From Odontocerum albicorne (Eukaryota > Arthropoda > Insecta > Trichoptera > Odontoceridae): a DNA stretch of 64,000 nt. The position numbers and the translations under genes are program-made. Under the pieces are notes generated by a model. That model worked only from the letters and a program-made list of their open reading frames with translations. It was not told the DNA's origin and did no database searches. Positions 9,096 to 21,316 of this stretch are shown here, piece by piece. Every line of letters starts with the position of its first letter. The stretch's first letter is position 1. The stretch lies in the NCBI GenBank assembly GCA_949825065.1, contig OX463864.1, positions 11,273,787 through 11,337,786 of the forward strand, in the 5' to 3' direction.

Positions 9096-10404
9096 GCTAA
9101 CAAATTTAATTTCGTCGTAGGTTCTTTAAAATATTTAATATGCATAAATATATATATAGATTCATACATACCCGTACAATCACGCCATATCGCATTTGAG
9201 GTAGGCAAAGGTTTATTTACCTTTCTACCAAAATACACAGCATTTGTATTGTCCACACTCATATATCTCATCGCACATGGTCTTCTATTTCTTTGATTGC
9301 TTACATTATTTATCCTTCTATTCTTATATTTTATATGTAAACTCTTTGGTTTTGGTTAATGTTCGTTTTCTGAAGTAATATTTAAACTGGATCAATCTTT
9401 TCATTGTTTTAAAATATCAAGTCAAACTAAAGCCAAATGGCTTAATTTAATATTTACAAAAATACCTAGAATTCATTATGTAATTTTAGTTATTTTTCTC
9501 TGCCCCAAATTGTTAGAGATAAGGGTGGCTTGCGTAGATTTAGGAAGACAATGTTTTTATGAAGTCTTTCATGATTATTTACGACTGCAACTTACATACG
9601 AGTACACTACACTACACATAAAGTCGAACGTGTTACTATAATATATCGGAAGATCTGCAAAGGCTTCTTTGTAGTTAATCTTCCTTGGGTTAGTTTTTGC
9701 AATTTTCTCACCAAACGTTATAAATATATGCAAATGCGGGGATGTTCCTTATCTAATGATCACAGCCACCAATTTCAGCCCTTTCATTTAACTTGTTTTA
9801 TTTAGTATTTTTCATCCGTAAATTGGATTCGAATACCGAAATAGAGCACCCTTGAGGTGATTTTGTTCTCTAAACGGCGCTATAATTATCCTTTTTTTAT
9901 TATTGTTACTTTTCTTTCCTGTCTTCTTTTATTTTGCACATTATCCATTTCAAACAAACATATTTCTTTTGCAAGTCTTTTAGAACAAATTCTCTCAATA
10001 GTTCATTTCAAATATCTAATAAGCATATCTGAATATCATATGTGCAAAATCATTATGATCATATTAATTTATTACACTAAAAAAATTTACTCCTATAAAA
10101 AATCTATATCAAATTACCCGCACCATCTTAAGATTGATTTCTGAAATCTACTAACATCTGACTCTAACAACCTGTCATATTTAATACAGTCATAGTTTAC
10201 CTACTACATCATACATTGTAATAACACATATTCTGTGCAAGACACTTTTTTATTCCGCAGTTATTTCACTCGTATCACTCATCCTTAATGTCTATATTTT
10301 AAATAAATATAGGTTTATTCATACCAACATAGTATGTACATATAGAGTGCGTTTTATGTTGCAGGCCGTTTTTTTTATTACTTTTAAATAAAACACATTT
10401 ACAT
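9096..10404. other. unassigned AT-rich sequence
   Basis: No domain or terminal repeat is visible. A segment at about 9840-9890 carries 'ttctctaaacggcgctata', a motif also seen near 13300, 33140 and 41680. Open frames here have the hydrophobic composition typical of AT-rich noise. Confidence 0.4.
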
Positions 10405-10725
10405 TTAATTCATATAATGTCGGTCAAGTGGCCGCCTCTGGTCGTGGCGCAAACGCGAGCTCTTTCAAGCATATTTTTCACAACATTCTCGCAGACTTCT
10501 GGTGTTATTTCAGCAATTTCTTTTCGAATGTTGTCCTTAAGCATCGGGAGTGTGGTTGGTTTGTTGGTGTATACCTTTTCCTTTAAGTACCCAATTGGTA
10601 AATAATCGGGGGCGGTCAAATCAGGGGTTCGTGAGGGCCAATCGGTATCACCAATTTTTGACATTATTCGGCCGGGAAAAGTTTCTCGTAAAATATCATA
10701 CTAATGTGTACTCATTTTCGACAAT
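10405..10725 (-). pseudogene. Tc1/mariner-superfamily transposase C-terminal relic
   Basis: A minus-strand frame (10410-10664) encodes DWPSRTPDLTAPDYLPIGYL near its start, the region of the third DDE/D acidic residue in IS630/Tc1/mariner transposases. It is followed by KEKVY and the LKDNIRKEI...GGHL-DII tail typical of these proteins. Upstream, up to about 10725, the same homology continues (FPGR-like) in other frames. Only the C-terminal third is present, with no N-terminal helix-turn-helix and no defined inverted repeats. Confidence 0.75.
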
Positions 10726-10729
10726 TTTG

Positions 10730-11640
10730 CAATGATTTTAATGCTAAATACAGTTTTTAGTTCATCGTTGAACTTGTTCCTCGTTCAAATACGAATTTAT
10801 CAGTCTAATTCATGATTTTTTTTATAATTAACAAGAGTTATCCCTTATCAGGTCATAGCTTACCTACCATAACATACATTGTAATATCAGATATCCAGCA
10901 TGTATTACATATTTTACTTTATTAATTCAGCTCTTTTTATCATTCTTCACTTATCTTAAAAAATATTAATCGATCATTATAAGTATTTCATTAAAATTTC
11001 GTTTTATTTTTTTCCCATTCAAAGCGACATTGTATTTCTCTAAATATTTATAAAAAATGTAATATGTAAGTTGAACCAATGGCTTATTAATATCGAGACA
11101 CTTCATATTGTACGATGTTTGTGGACGCGACTTCATTTGATTTCTCGACTGTGCATTAAAATAAAAAACTAAAGAAAAAGATTAAAGTTACAAGCACTTA
11201 CTTATTCGTATCAAAAAGACTTAAGAAAATATCAAGGCTGACTGGTACGTAGTTACATTGCGTTACAGTAATCAACAAGTATTGGTACAAAGTACGCCGG
11301 TTCATAATAAATATATAGCGATGATTCTTTGTAAAGAGAAACGAATGGTGGAATTTAAATAAGAAAAACCAGTATGTCATATTTCAATTTTTCATTTGGC
11401 CGAAGAACGAATGCAAATTAGCTTGTGCTAACCCTGTTTTAATGCAATCTCCATACCAGAGTTTGCAATGCACTTCTTGACAGGAGCGGATTGAGAAATA
11501 TTTTTATATATATATATATATATATTTCTTTTTAATAAGCAATCGACCCAAACTAAGATGATTTGTACCAATAAATTAATCACAATGCAATTATGTGAGG
11601 CAATATAATAAAACTATTTAAAAAATGCTCATTCTAAACA
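10730..11640. other. unassigned AT-rich sequence
   Basis: No element is recognised apart from a short (TA)n run at about 11503-11526. Confidence 0.4.
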
Positions 11641-11644
11641 ATTT

Positions 11645-11850
11645 AAAGTTTCAATTTTATATCATAAAAAATCGGAAAGAAGTATCGATTTATTTTTTCA
11701 TGATATATATACTCAGTGAGATACAGGCAAAAACCTAGTTTACTGGGGATACGACAAATGAAAGGCAACGAACCCAGATGCATTAAAATTGTGTGTCTGA
11801 ATTAAATGTTCTGTTGTTTTTTCGCAAATTATGTATATTTCTTGTCATAT
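11645..11850 (+). mobile_element. ~700-bp element family, 3' part
   Basis: 'cggaaagaagtatcgattta', 'gatacaggcaaaaacctagt', 'gacaaatgaaaggcaac' and 'cgcaaattatgtatatttct' occur in the same order as in about nine other copies. The 5' part seen at 20640 and 33720-34390 is missing, so this copy is 5'-truncated, as expected for a LINE/SINE-type retroposon. Confidence 0.75.
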
Positions 11851-12087
11851 GTAAAATTATATGATATTATAATACAGAAATATCTAAGAAAATGAGAATA
11901 AAAAATGGTTTCTATCGAAATGAATTGGAATTTGATTCATGTGATTTGGCACTTATTAATTATTATAAGATTTTTTTTAAATCCATTATAAGAAAATGTA
12001 GGATGAAATATTCAAATCTAAGAAAGATTAAGTTTCAGTTTTTTGGTTTGTGAAAAAATGTGACTGAATATTTTTTACTTTTAAGTC

Positions 12088-12290
12088 AATAAAAGTAGAC
12101 GAAGCTGATAAAAGTAGAGGAAACAGATAAAAATAGACTAAATAGATAAGAGTAGACAAAGCAGATAAAAGTAGCCGAAGCAGATAAAAGTAGACGAAGC
12201 AGATAAAAGGAGATGAAGCAGGTAAAAGTAGACGAAGCAGATAAAAGTAGACGAACCAGATAAAAATAGACGAATCAGATAAAAGTATAA
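12088..12290. repeat. 19-bp minisatellite
   Basis: About ten copies of cagataaaagtagacgaag; starts at 12181, 12200 and 12219 give the 19-bp period. A minus-strand frame of 106 residues spans it and reads as LLLPAS-type repeats, a consequence of the array. Confidence 0.9.
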
Positions 12291-12704
12291 ATGGGCGGAA
12301 TAGGAATGCCACCAAACATAACGAACTATTTTTGAAAAATATTATCACACTTTAAATATGTTAAAAATAAAATTACAGTTAATATTGTGTCGTTTAGAGA
12401 GAAGATTCGTATCGCGCGCGCTCTAACTTGTGAATCTAAATTGGTTTTAGCTTTAGAACTCATACAGTTGGACACTGTTTCTCAGAGAAGTCTCAAGAAT
12501 ATATAGTTTTTTTATTAAAAAATGATAAAATAAAATCTATAATTTGATTAGTGAATTCAAAGCGAAATGTCATATCAGTTACTGTATTGTTAAAACCGAG
12601 CTTAGATTGTAGACAGTGAATAGCTTAAGTGATGTAATTGAAGAAAAAATTAACCTTAATGAAGTAGAAACCAAATATCAGAGAAGAATTAAGAGCATGC
12701 ATTA

Positions 12705-12910
12705 AATTATGATGACCTTCGTAGACTAAATGATAAGGCATCTGTACACCAGCTTTGGGGTTGCGAGTTCAAATCCCTTTGGAGTCCAGATCAATGTTTT
12801 AAAAAAGAGTTTCTAGTAAGAGTTTGACTCTATAACATTTTTTTGGTTGGTTGGAAGAGATTTCTATGTAACAATATGCCCGCTCATTTGTACTGCTTAC
12901 AAAAAAAGTA
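12705..12910 (+). mobile_element. SINE-1 copy
   Basis: Head 'gatgaccttcgtagactaa', B-box region 'gcgagttcaaatccc', body, then tail 'ttggttggttggaagagatt' and 'aacaatatgcccgctc'. All parts are in family order but diverged. Confidence 0.65.
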
Positions 12911-13560
12911 TAAACCAATAAATCTGTTCGTACGAGAATTATCTTAAATCAAATGCCTGTCTGATAAGATGGAAAGATTTAATATTTTTTTTATAACAAT
13001 ATTCAAACAAAAATATAATAAACAACCACCTGGCATAGTTTTAAAAAACATTGATCCACTTTTCATTGTTTGATAATAACTTGAGCGCGCTGATAAAAAA
13101 GTTTATATTTTTCAATGCAATATTTTGTAAACAATACGCAAGTGTTTTTCATTTCATTTAAAAATACAGTACAAAAATCAAGTAACATAAAAATAATAAG
13201 GTTATTCTATTAAACATCGTATATCTGCACTTAAATTTAAAAATAAAAAAGCTTTCAACATTTTAATCTACATTTTGAGTGGCCGTGAGGAGAGTTAGCT
13301 CTCTAAATTACGCTATATGCTAGATACACTGTCAATTTTATTATTATTATCACATAAAGCTTGTAACTTCTTCTTCATCATAACCTCAAATCTGAACTAC
13401 AATATATGATCCACACTAAGATTCCTGTAGGTTGCGCACATTCTTCTGCAGTACTCTCGAAAGTTGACAGTAAACTTCTGGTCGACAGACCTCACTTGGT
13501 CACTCCACTGCTAACGTGTTCTATCTCTTTTCCTGCAATCACCACATTTATTTATTTTTA
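12911..13560. other. unassigned AT-rich sequence
   Basis: No gene. At 13275-13325 the motif 'gagttagctctctaaa' plus 'acgctata' matches the dispersed short motif also present near 9860, 33140 and 41680. The block at 13340-13540 has mixed composition but no recognised homology. Confidence 0.35.
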
Positions 13561-13562
13561 TT

Positions 13563-13640
13563 TAACATTTTATTGGTAATACAATCTGGTGGGCGTATTG
13601 CCAGGTGGCAATCTCTTCCAACCAACCACACAACCACGTG
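13563..13640 (-). mobile_element. SINE-1-type tail on another body
   Basis: 'ttaacattttattggtaata' and 'gccaggtggcaatctcttcc' are the antisense family tail. The sequence beyond (13640-13800) matches neither the SINE-1 head nor the body at 435-690, so a third sequence carries the same tail. Confidence 0.5.
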
Positions 13641-14334
13641 ACAATGCATATATGCATACCTTCCTTATGCGAAATGTGACTGAAAACTGAAAAATACGTC
13701 TTGAACAAATTCCTGAAAGCCCCACTGAGATATAAAGCTCTTCCGAAATAGAGGCTTTCGTTAGTTGTTTCATCCATGAAACGCCTAGTAACCGTCTTAA
13801 GCATGAACTCTTGGGTGTTTCATAAATGAAATTTCGACCAAGTATCTCTTTTTTTAGTTAATAAAAAATCAGCGACTTACCAATTTTCAGTTTTGATGTT
13901 CTCGTTTTTATTCACAGCACTATTTCTACACATGAAAATTATTACAAAAATAACTATTTCATTACTTTTGAATTTTATTTTGAAAAGCTAAAAAAGTGTT
14001 TTTTAAAAACATTTATTCGGAACTATTCTGTCACTTTTTTTAACGAAACGATATCTATGGAATAATTATAGACCAAATTAGGACACAAAGCCAGTTTGAC
14101 ATTAATTACATCTTTTGTTTTACTATATAAGTAATTTTGCTTAAATGTATATTATACAAAAAATAATTTAAATATTTTTAAATAATATATGATTATTGTC
14201 TTATAAAAAATCAAATATGTTTCTATTAAATTTGTGTAACGTTTGATGCTTTTTAAGCAACATACGGGATTAATTAAAATATTTCCGAAAATATTGACTA
14301 TTACTAAGGTTTTCTGATTATTAATATGTTCCTA
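13641..14334. other. unassigned AT-rich sequence
   Basis: The part up to about 13810 has mixed composition and overlapping short open frames without recognised domains. The rest is strongly AT-rich. Confidence 0.35.
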
Positions 14335-14475
14335 AAAAATGACAACCTTCGTGAACTAGTTGATAAGAAGCATGTCCTCTAGCCCGAAGGTTGCGGGTTC
14401 AAATCTTGTTGAAACGCAGATTAAAAAAAATCCAGTCTCGTTTTAATTTAGGCATATTTCAAGTATTTTTTTATT
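14335..14475 (+). mobile_element. SINE-1 copy, truncated
   Basis: 'tgacaaccttcgtgaactag' head, 'aggttgcgggttcaaatc' B-box region and 'ccagtctcgttttaatttag' body match the copy at 3907. The tail is absent or decayed. Confidence 0.65.
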
Positions 14476-14929
14476 TTTCTGTCTTATGTTATATACAACA
14501 GAAGTGTAATACTATTCAAGCAAAACACTTTTTTATATTAAATTTTGATATTTTTAAGATAAGGATTTAAAATAGATATTTAAATTTCAGAAAGTTCCAA
14601 GCCCCAAATCAAACTGTTTTGGTTTGATTGAAAGAAATATCCAAAAACCATCCTTAAATTCTTTATTTGCAAAAATGTCGAATTTTTCGAAGAAACGTTC
14701 CGTCTCCTTTTTTTATTCGATATAAATCGATGTTATATTTTTCTTATTATCACAAAATTCGTAAAATATGACTTAATTTCATTTTTCTTATATAAGACGC
14801 ATGTGAAAATTTAGAATCGAATTTTCGAATCAAATTCGAGCATTTACCTTGGGATTATCCAACACAAAATAAAACAAAAAAGTTTTTACAAATAAAAAAA
14901 TAATTCTAGAATATTTTTCAAAATTTCCA

Positions 14930-15200
14930 ACTCCGCCCCTTTCGAGCGACAAGCGTGGTACAGCGTCTCTAGGAAAGATATTCCTCAGTCGTCCCCCAAG
15001 CTCGCTAGATCTAAGTGCCCCATGATCATTGTTAGTAGTGTGCGCGACGCCTTACATACAGCCTCCGTTGTGACGTCAAACGCCGCGGCGCCGAGCGTCG
15101 GTTGAGCTCAGCTCGAAATAAAAACGCCCGCCAAAAATGTGAGCTTACATTGAATATAAAAAAAAGCGCGCCAAAAAATGTGACAGATGAAGCCAACACG
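14930..15200. promoter_or_regulatory. GC/CpG-richer island with CRE, E2F-like and TATA-like motifs
   Basis: This island stands out from the very AT-rich surroundings. It contains TGACGTCA at 15071-15078, a full CRE octamer; cgcccgccaaaaatg at 15125-15139 and gcgcgccaaaaaatg at 15166-15180, each reading TTTGGCGSG on the minus strand as E2F-like sites; and TATAAAAA at 15155-15162. The two E2F-like blocks are near repeats of each other about 40 bp apart. No coding exon was recognised on either side, so function and direction are inference. Confidence 0.4.
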
Positions 15201-16430
15201 AAACAAAGCTGTCAAAATATATTATTTATAAAATTATGAAAGTAATAAAAATTATGTGGGTCTTTTTTTGTTTATTTTTTAAATCGCTGTGAGTGCTTAA
15301 AACAAGTGATTGTTAAATGTTTTAAAAATTATTTGCGATTTTTTTTTATCTTTTTTTATTCACGTTATTTGCTTGATTTGAAAACAATATATTTTAAGTG
15401 TTGTGGGGTGCTTGGATTTTTCTATATTTGTTGTTGAACATATTCCAATATATTCTATTTGTTTTTAAAATAAAAAATATATAAACATTATTAAAAGCCA
15501 GTGAAAGGAAAGATAAATTCAAAAAAGATATAATTAAAACAATGTACATATATTTATTATGTAACTGTTGAACTATTGGTATTAAAAATATAATTTCTTT
15601 TACATTTGAAATAGTAAACGCATACTGGATGTATAAATAACGATTTGTACTGATTATTTTAGATAATATGTTATTGCAACAAAATATATTAATATATTTT
15701 TTTAAAAGTGCTTCTTTTAAATATATTCGAAGTTTATCATAAAAAAATAATTTGAATTAAAGTATCTTGAACGTTATTCATAACATTCTAAACGATTTCG
15801 TTTTTAATTAAATTTATTCAAAATAATCATAACGGAAATGTGTCTTAAAATTAAAAATTAAATAAAATAACTTGTCTCCAATAAAGCGTTTAACAATTTA
15901 TTCCTAAACAATGATTGCTTAAATTCTAATAAAATAATATATATTTTTTTATAATTAATTAAATAAATAAAGTCATATTTAATTGGTCCTGTGTACCTCG
16001 TTTGAATTGCGACAATACGAAGTGACTAAGAAGCGCCATTTTGAATCTAGATGCAACGCGATTGGTCGAGCAGGAACAGAGCAGAACGGTATTTATTTTT
16101 TTGAATATTTTACGCCTTCTAACAGTAGAAAAACGCTTTCTTGTTGTACAAGAAATTCCTTTCATATAATATATGTTATATAGTTTATATACGAGTAGTT
16201 TAGATTAAGAGATACGAAACATTTTTTCGTTAAAAATATAAAATGTAAAAGGATTTATTAAAATTATCGAATAACTCATTTTCTTTGTTAAAAACAGTTT
16301 ATCAACTCTTTATAGTTAGGAATATCTAATAAAACAATTTTTGATCTCGTAAAATTAAATACAGTTTATTTAAATATATTTTTAAGAATATTTTCCTTAC
16401 ACTTTGCAAACTTCTGTATTTTGTATTTTT
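15201..16430. other. unassigned AT-rich sequence
   Basis: Mostly A/T runs. The stretch 15985-16165 is less AT-biased and open on both strands, but neither translation resembles a known protein. Confidence 0.35.
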
Positions 16431-16435
16431 TTTTA

Positions 16436-16910
16436 CATACATGCATACATTCCATCACGCCGTTTTCCTTCAGATGTAGGAAGAAAGTACCGAGGGCCAG
16501 ACTTACATTTCTCGACACACATATTTCATGTCATCTACATTCGTACACCTTCTTATACTACTTACTTTCCCATTTTTCAAAATATCATTCACTTGATCCA
16601 ACCATACTTTCCTTGGTCCACTTCCTGTGTCATGTCTTCCACTCACATTTTCATTGTTTACATGTTTTAAATCTTTCTTCATTCATTCTATCTACGTTTC
16701 CGAACCATCTGAATATATTTGTCTTCACCTTATTCAACACACCAGTTCTTAAGTTCATATCCATCCTCAATCACTTCATTCTAAATTCTGTCATACATTG
16801 TCCCCCCATGTATTGTTCTACAGCGTCTATTCCATTTCTTTCAGCCTTTTTATGTACTCACGTTTCACTCTCATGCATCAAATATGGTACTAAAATACAT
16901 ACCATCATGT
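16436..16910 (-). mobile_element. non-LTR family A ORF2 C-terminal fragment
   Basis: Antisense blocks occur in the family order: 'catcacgccgttttcc' (C-terminus), 'ttctcgacaca', 'cacttgatccaaccatac' (WLDQ region), 'ttcattcattctatctacgt' (ERMNE region) and 'ccgaaccatctgaata' (WFGH region). More upstream coding then runs to about 16910. This is the longest antisense stretch of this family in the window, interrupted by stops. Confidence 0.65.
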
Positions 16911-17120
16911 CATATCCTTTTCGGGGCAAGTAGAGAGAACAGATATCGCATTTCTATCCATATTCAAATAAAATCTTGTCATATATGATCTCTTTTTTCT
17001 TATATATACTTCTTACATTTCTCTCTCTTAAATTTCTACGTGTTCGTCACTCTACATTAATGAATTAGTTTCATCAGCATTTCGCGTCTCATTCTCTCAA
17101 TGTGGCCAAACCATTGCTTA
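16905..17120 (-). mobile_element. second non-LTR family A fragment, abutting the first
   Basis: A new C-terminal-type start (catcatgtcatatccttttc plus ggggcaagtagagagaac) follows directly, then decayed sequence with 'tctcattctctcaatgtggc' and 'caaaccattgcttat', the WFGH region on the minus strand. Two copies are thus head-to-tail or nested. Confidence 0.5.
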
Positions 17121-17329
17121 TAAATTTTTAGACTTTAGGATCGAAATGTTTCTCTAGCAATAATTTTAACTAATTTAAAGTTTAAGTTTTGAGACGCAAA
17201 CATTTCTTTACTTTTATATTTTTTAACTATTTTTTAGCCTAATTTCTTTATGAATATTTATTTAATTAAATTAGTTATTTTATTTAGCAATTTGTAATAA
17301 CTGCTTTGTCCTAGTTTCATATATCTTGT

Positions 17330-17385
17330 CTCGTTAATTGGGAGGTATTGCCGTATAGCAATATACCTTACAATAAAGAAGACAT
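17330..17385 (+). mobile_element. SINE-1 tail fragment
   Basis: 'gggaggtattgccgtatagc' plus 'aatatacc' matches the SINE-1 tail 'ggaagatattgccacgtggc'. No head is present. Confidence 0.4.
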
Positions 17386-17609
17386 CCTGAACTCGCCATT
17401 AGTATACGAGTACTTTAAAACAAAGAATATTGACAGATTAAACTCAAATTTCCGATTGCAAACAGATCAGAACTCCAAGACGAACGGCAAGTTTAATATA
17501 TTGCATCCTTACGTTAGTTAGAGTATTTTACAGCGATATAAAAATTTATGATAAGTAGCATATATAAGCAATAGAAACACATAAATTCTGAAGTAAAAAC
17601 GGTTTAAGA

Positions 17610-17705
17610 TTAAAACTAGTCCGGACGTGAATCCGCCAGGAATTAAACTTAGCGTGTCCGCATGTTTTGCGTGATTGATAACAGTCGACTTATCACAGTC
17701 ATCGA
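17610..17705 (-). mobile_element. tRNA-derived SINE-2 copy
   Basis: The antisense block 'gtccggacgtgaatccgcca' with 'ggaattaaac' (B-box complement) and 'gtcgacttatcacagtcatc' matches the units at 57375-57800. Confidence 0.55.
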
Positions 17706-17739
17706 AAATTAATAATAATATTATAATAAATAATCAGTA

Positions 17740-18005
17740 TGATGACCTCCGCGATCTAGTTGGTAAGACGCTAGACTTCCGCCTGGAGATTTAGGACTTG
17801 ATTCACGATGGTATAAAAAAAGGTACCTGTCTGGTAAAATTGGTAACAATACGTGAGTATGTGTGCAAGTGTTGTTGTTTCTTCACGTGCGGGAGCATTA
17901 CCAACACGTTCAATGACGTTCTAAACTCAAAGGCTCGATTACAGGAGTTGAAAACAATATTGTCTCCCGATCATGCTCTTCAATATTCCTAAATAACCAA
18001 TTTGG
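17740..18005 (+). mobile_element. SINE-1b copy
   Basis: Head 'gatgacctccgcgatctagt' and a degenerate B box are followed by the subfamily tail: 'gcaagtgttgttgtttcttc', 'accaacacgttcaatgacgt' and 'atattgtctcccgatcatgc'. This is the clearest copy of this tail. Confidence 0.65.
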
Positions 18006-18104
18006 GTTTATTCAAGGATATAACATACGAACCAAAAAAAAAACAGTTATTTTATGTGACTTACTTCGTATGTGATTATTATTTATACAAAACAGTAATT
18101 TACC

Positions 18105-18260
18105 AACCACCATGGCCTAGTTGGTAACACGCCTGTTTTGCAACCCTTGAATATGTTAGCGAGTGCCCAGATTTTTTTAAAAGGATTCGAGTTGGTTTCC
18201 ACTTAAGGACTCGTGAACATGTATTTCCTTCGTGAAAATCAAATTGCTATGGTAAACTGA
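18105..18260 (+). mobile_element. SINE-1 copy
   Basis: 'ccaccatggcctagttggta' and the following 'cccagatttttttaaaagga' and 'ttccacttaagga' are the SINE-1 head and body. The B box is degraded. Confidence 0.55.
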
Positions 18261-18274
18261 CTTATAAATTTGTT

Positions 18275-18785
18275 TTATTGATGAATGCTTTCCTATTAAG
18301 AAATTTGACATTTTTATTCATGAATGCTTTCATACTGTGAAGTTAAATATTTTTTTACTGATGAATGATTTCATACTGTGAAGTTAAACATTTTTTTATT
18401 GATGAATGCTTTCATACTGTGAAGTTAAACATTTTTTTATTGATGAATTGTTTCATATTGCAAAATTTAACATTTTTTTTTAGCTGAATCATTTCATATT
18501 GTGAAATTTAACTTTTTTTTTATGAATGCTTTCATATTGTGAAATTTAACATTTTTATTCATGAATACTTTCATATTGTGAAATTTAACATTTTTATTGA
18601 TGAATATATACTTTCATATTGTATACTTTCATATTGTGAAATTTAATATTTTTTCATTGATGAATGCTTTCATATTGAGAAATTTAACATTTTTTTGTTG
18701 ATGAATGCTTTCATATTGGGAAATTTTACATTTTTGTTGATGAATGCTTTCATATAAAGAAATTAAACATATTTTTATTGGGAAA
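18275..18785. repeat. ~41-bp tandem repeat
   Basis: About twelve copies of gatgaatgctttcatattgt plus gaaatttaacatttttttat; starts at 18361 and 18402 show the 41-bp period. It is followed by a short triplication of 'tttatccatgataaaaa' (18786-18850). Confidence 0.9.
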
Positions 18786-18859
18786 TTTATTTATGCATGA
18801 TAAAAATTTATTTATCCATGATAAAAAATTTATTTATCCATGATAAAAAATGAATTAAA

Positions 18860-19010
18860 AACATCATTTATATAAAAATAACAAGTAATTTAACGTGGAC
18901 ACACATTTTTTTATGAATCTGGGTTCATTGCTCATTCATTTGTCATGTCCCTAGTAAACTAGCAAATTGTCTGTATCTTACTGAGGTCTTAATTAATTAA
19001 GACATTGTAT
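18860..19010 (-). mobile_element. ~700-bp family, 3' part
   Basis: Antisense 'acaagtaatttaacgtggac', 'tctgggttcattgctcattc', 'tttgtcatgtccctagtaaa' and 'tgtatcttactgagg' are the family's 3' blocks in reverse order. The copy ends just after the 'gatacaggc' block, so it is 5'-truncated. Confidence 0.7.
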
Positions 19011-20235
19011 AAAGCATTCGGATCTCTCCGTAAACTCATAAAAAATATTTGAAGGAAAAATGTCCATGGTACCAGTGTATCCGCAAATATGCTGAAGTTT
19101 GTCGTAAAAACGCTCTAAGATAGTGCGACTATATCAAGGGCCTGCGATAATGATTTACGCGTTCAAACTATTTTGTTGAAGATCGCCAGTTTGTAGCCCG
19201 CACTAATGTCCTTTCATAGAATTACGACTAACATGTTATACTTCATTTTTTTTAAATACGTTAAATCTAAAAAAACCTTTGTATTATTGATAATAACCCA
19301 GTATTATCACCCAAGCAGAGGAAATAAATACGTGGAACCTTTTTTATTTTTTTTTATTTAATAAAGTAACATATAGTACACGACACCTATATACAAATTT
19401 ACATATTATGACTATGGAATAACTTAATTTTAATTTCTTACATGTCGTTTTATTATAAATAATTTTAATATATTGTATAATTTTTAAGAAATGGTTAACA
19501 CATACATATTAATTTTAAATAGATAACAAATCAGACAACTTATTATTTAGCAAGTACATGTCTACCAAATGTATGTATATACAACTTAAAATCACTTTTA
19601 ATTATTTTTTATTTAATATCCGAGCATAAAAGGGAGATATCCCGTGTATTTCGAGGACTTTTTTAAACTACTTTTTAATTGATTATTATGTTTTTTTTTA
19701 ACTATTTATGTAATTTTTTCCCCCGTTCTTTTTGAGGATTTATGAAGTTGTACTTGTCTGATTCCATCTGTTATACTTTGTTTTCAATTTGTATTTTGTT
19801 TTTTTTTTTTTTTAATTATTTGTATTTTGTGTTTGTATTTTTTGCGCAGTGCTTGCTGTGCGCTGGACGGTTCCGTATTGTGTTGGTAACTTGTGGTTTT
19901 ACTATTTGATACATGTTTCATTCTTAATATTTTTGTTGTAAATGTGTAAGTTTTTAATTATTTTTGTATATTCTGTCAACCTTAATGTATTGAGCATTCA
20001 CTTTGTGCTCAATATTGTTTTACATTTTCTGTTATTTTTGTTATAAGGTACATTGTACCATTTATGATACTTAAAATAAATTTAAAAAAATAATAACAAC
20101 TATTAACGAATACAACGATAAATCCATATTTGCTCCAAATTTGTGATCTCTTTTTCTCCAAAAATATAACACATAGAACTGTGACGGACCAATGCACAAC
20201 TGTGACACAAGTTGTGGTTAAGACTCTGCTGCAGA
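19011..20235. other. unassigned sequence
   Basis: 19060-19230 is less AT-rich, and its minus strand has short open pieces with no recognised family. 19240-20100 is AT-rich with long T runs. No element boundaries are found. Confidence 0.35.
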
Positions 20236-20259
20236 CCAACGGTATCTGGTTTGCATCCA

Positions 20260-20350
20260 CTTATGGCAAAGTTGACTACGAACAAGTCTTGAAGATGAAA
20301 GCTGTAACGTTTTCAAAACGTTGGCATCGTAATCGAAACAATGCGGTTAA
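20260..20350 (+). repeat. Penelope-like terminal motif, single arm
   Basis: 'aagttgac', 'cttgaagatgaaagctgtaa' and 'cgttttcaaaacgttggc' resemble the family 2 modules at 3240-3296 and 47215-47275. No opposing arm was found. Confidence 0.3.
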
Positions 20351-20429
20351 ATACTCCGAAAAACCTTACCCAACTATTAAACATTGATCATAAATACACA
20401 TTAAAATTGAAAATTGTGTCACTGTTTAT

Positions 20430-20605
20430 CGAGCTGATGAGAGTATGCGACGGGGTATTGTATAATCTGTCCTTAATAAAATACACACAAAAGCCTAGTA
20501 CGTTAACTGAAAGGCAAAAAACCCAGATTCATAATAATTTTGTCCATACCTGTTGTTTTTTCATAAATTATGTATTTATAAATTTCTTGTCATATATTAT
20601 ATAAA
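20430..20605 (+). mobile_element. ~700-bp family, partial 3' copy with internal loss
   Basis: It starts with the 'agtatgcgacggggtattgt' block, keeps 'acaaaagcctagt' and 'acccagattcat', then 'ctgttgttttttcataaatt'. The 'tactggggacacgac' block is missing. Confidence 0.6.
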
Positions 20606-20639
20606 TATAATGACCAGGAGAGCAGCTCACGGAGCTCAG

Positions 20640-21316
20640 AGAGCAAACTATCTAGTGACACATTGATTGAATGTCACCACACATGCATGGAAGTGAATCC
20701 TCTGTGTCAAGAAAAAAAGAAAATACAAACTCACCAGTGATACATGACACGCATAACCACTGATCAAATGTTCACCATCCATAGAGTTAGAACATATTTT
20801 ACCCAAAGGCAATATGCCTATTTTGCTCCCATGATGCACAATGAGGTGCTGAATTCAATAATGGCAAAACGAGGCAAAAATGTATGTAGGTGATCGGAGC
20901 GTGGTTGTTATTGCAAAAGGAGTTTGAATACTTGGGCTTGCAGGAGAAATGACTTGCAGCAAAAATGTGTGTGAACTCTCGAGTGTGGTGTGTTTTTGAT
21001 GATTATGTGAAACACATTATAGGATGGATTATTTGGTCTCTCTGGAGTGATGAAGGGGGAAGGGTTTGATTCCCGTTTAATTTAGAGCCACTGTTTTATT
21101 TAGAGTCACTGTTGTTTAGAGTTGAAGGGAGTATGCAACGGGGTATTGTATAATCAACAATCTGAAAGATTTATCAATTTATTTTTCCATCTTATATGCC
21201 CTCAGTAAGATACTAGCAAAAGCCTAGTTTTCTGGGGACATGACAAATGAAAAACAACAAACCCAGTTCCATTCAAATTGTGTCCATATTTAATTACCTG
21301 TTTTTTTTCATAAATA
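20640..21316 (+). mobile_element. ~700-bp element, near-full copy (left part)
   Basis: The segment matches the reverse complement of 33720-34390 along its length: 'cactgatcaaatgttcacca', 'gatcggagcgtggttgttat', 'gaatacttgggcttgcagga', 'gtctggagtgatgaa'-like, 'agtatgcaacggggtattgt' and the 3' blocks. There is no coding frame, inverted end or LTR. It is interrupted at 21317 by a small MITE and resumes at about 21494-21545 (ttattgtcatgtataaataa), showing the same AAAT-like tail. Confidence 0.7.

Noticed and set aside
16421..16933. 170-residue plus-strand gene
   Set aside because: It is the antisense shadow of a non-LTR ORF2 fragment on the minus strand.
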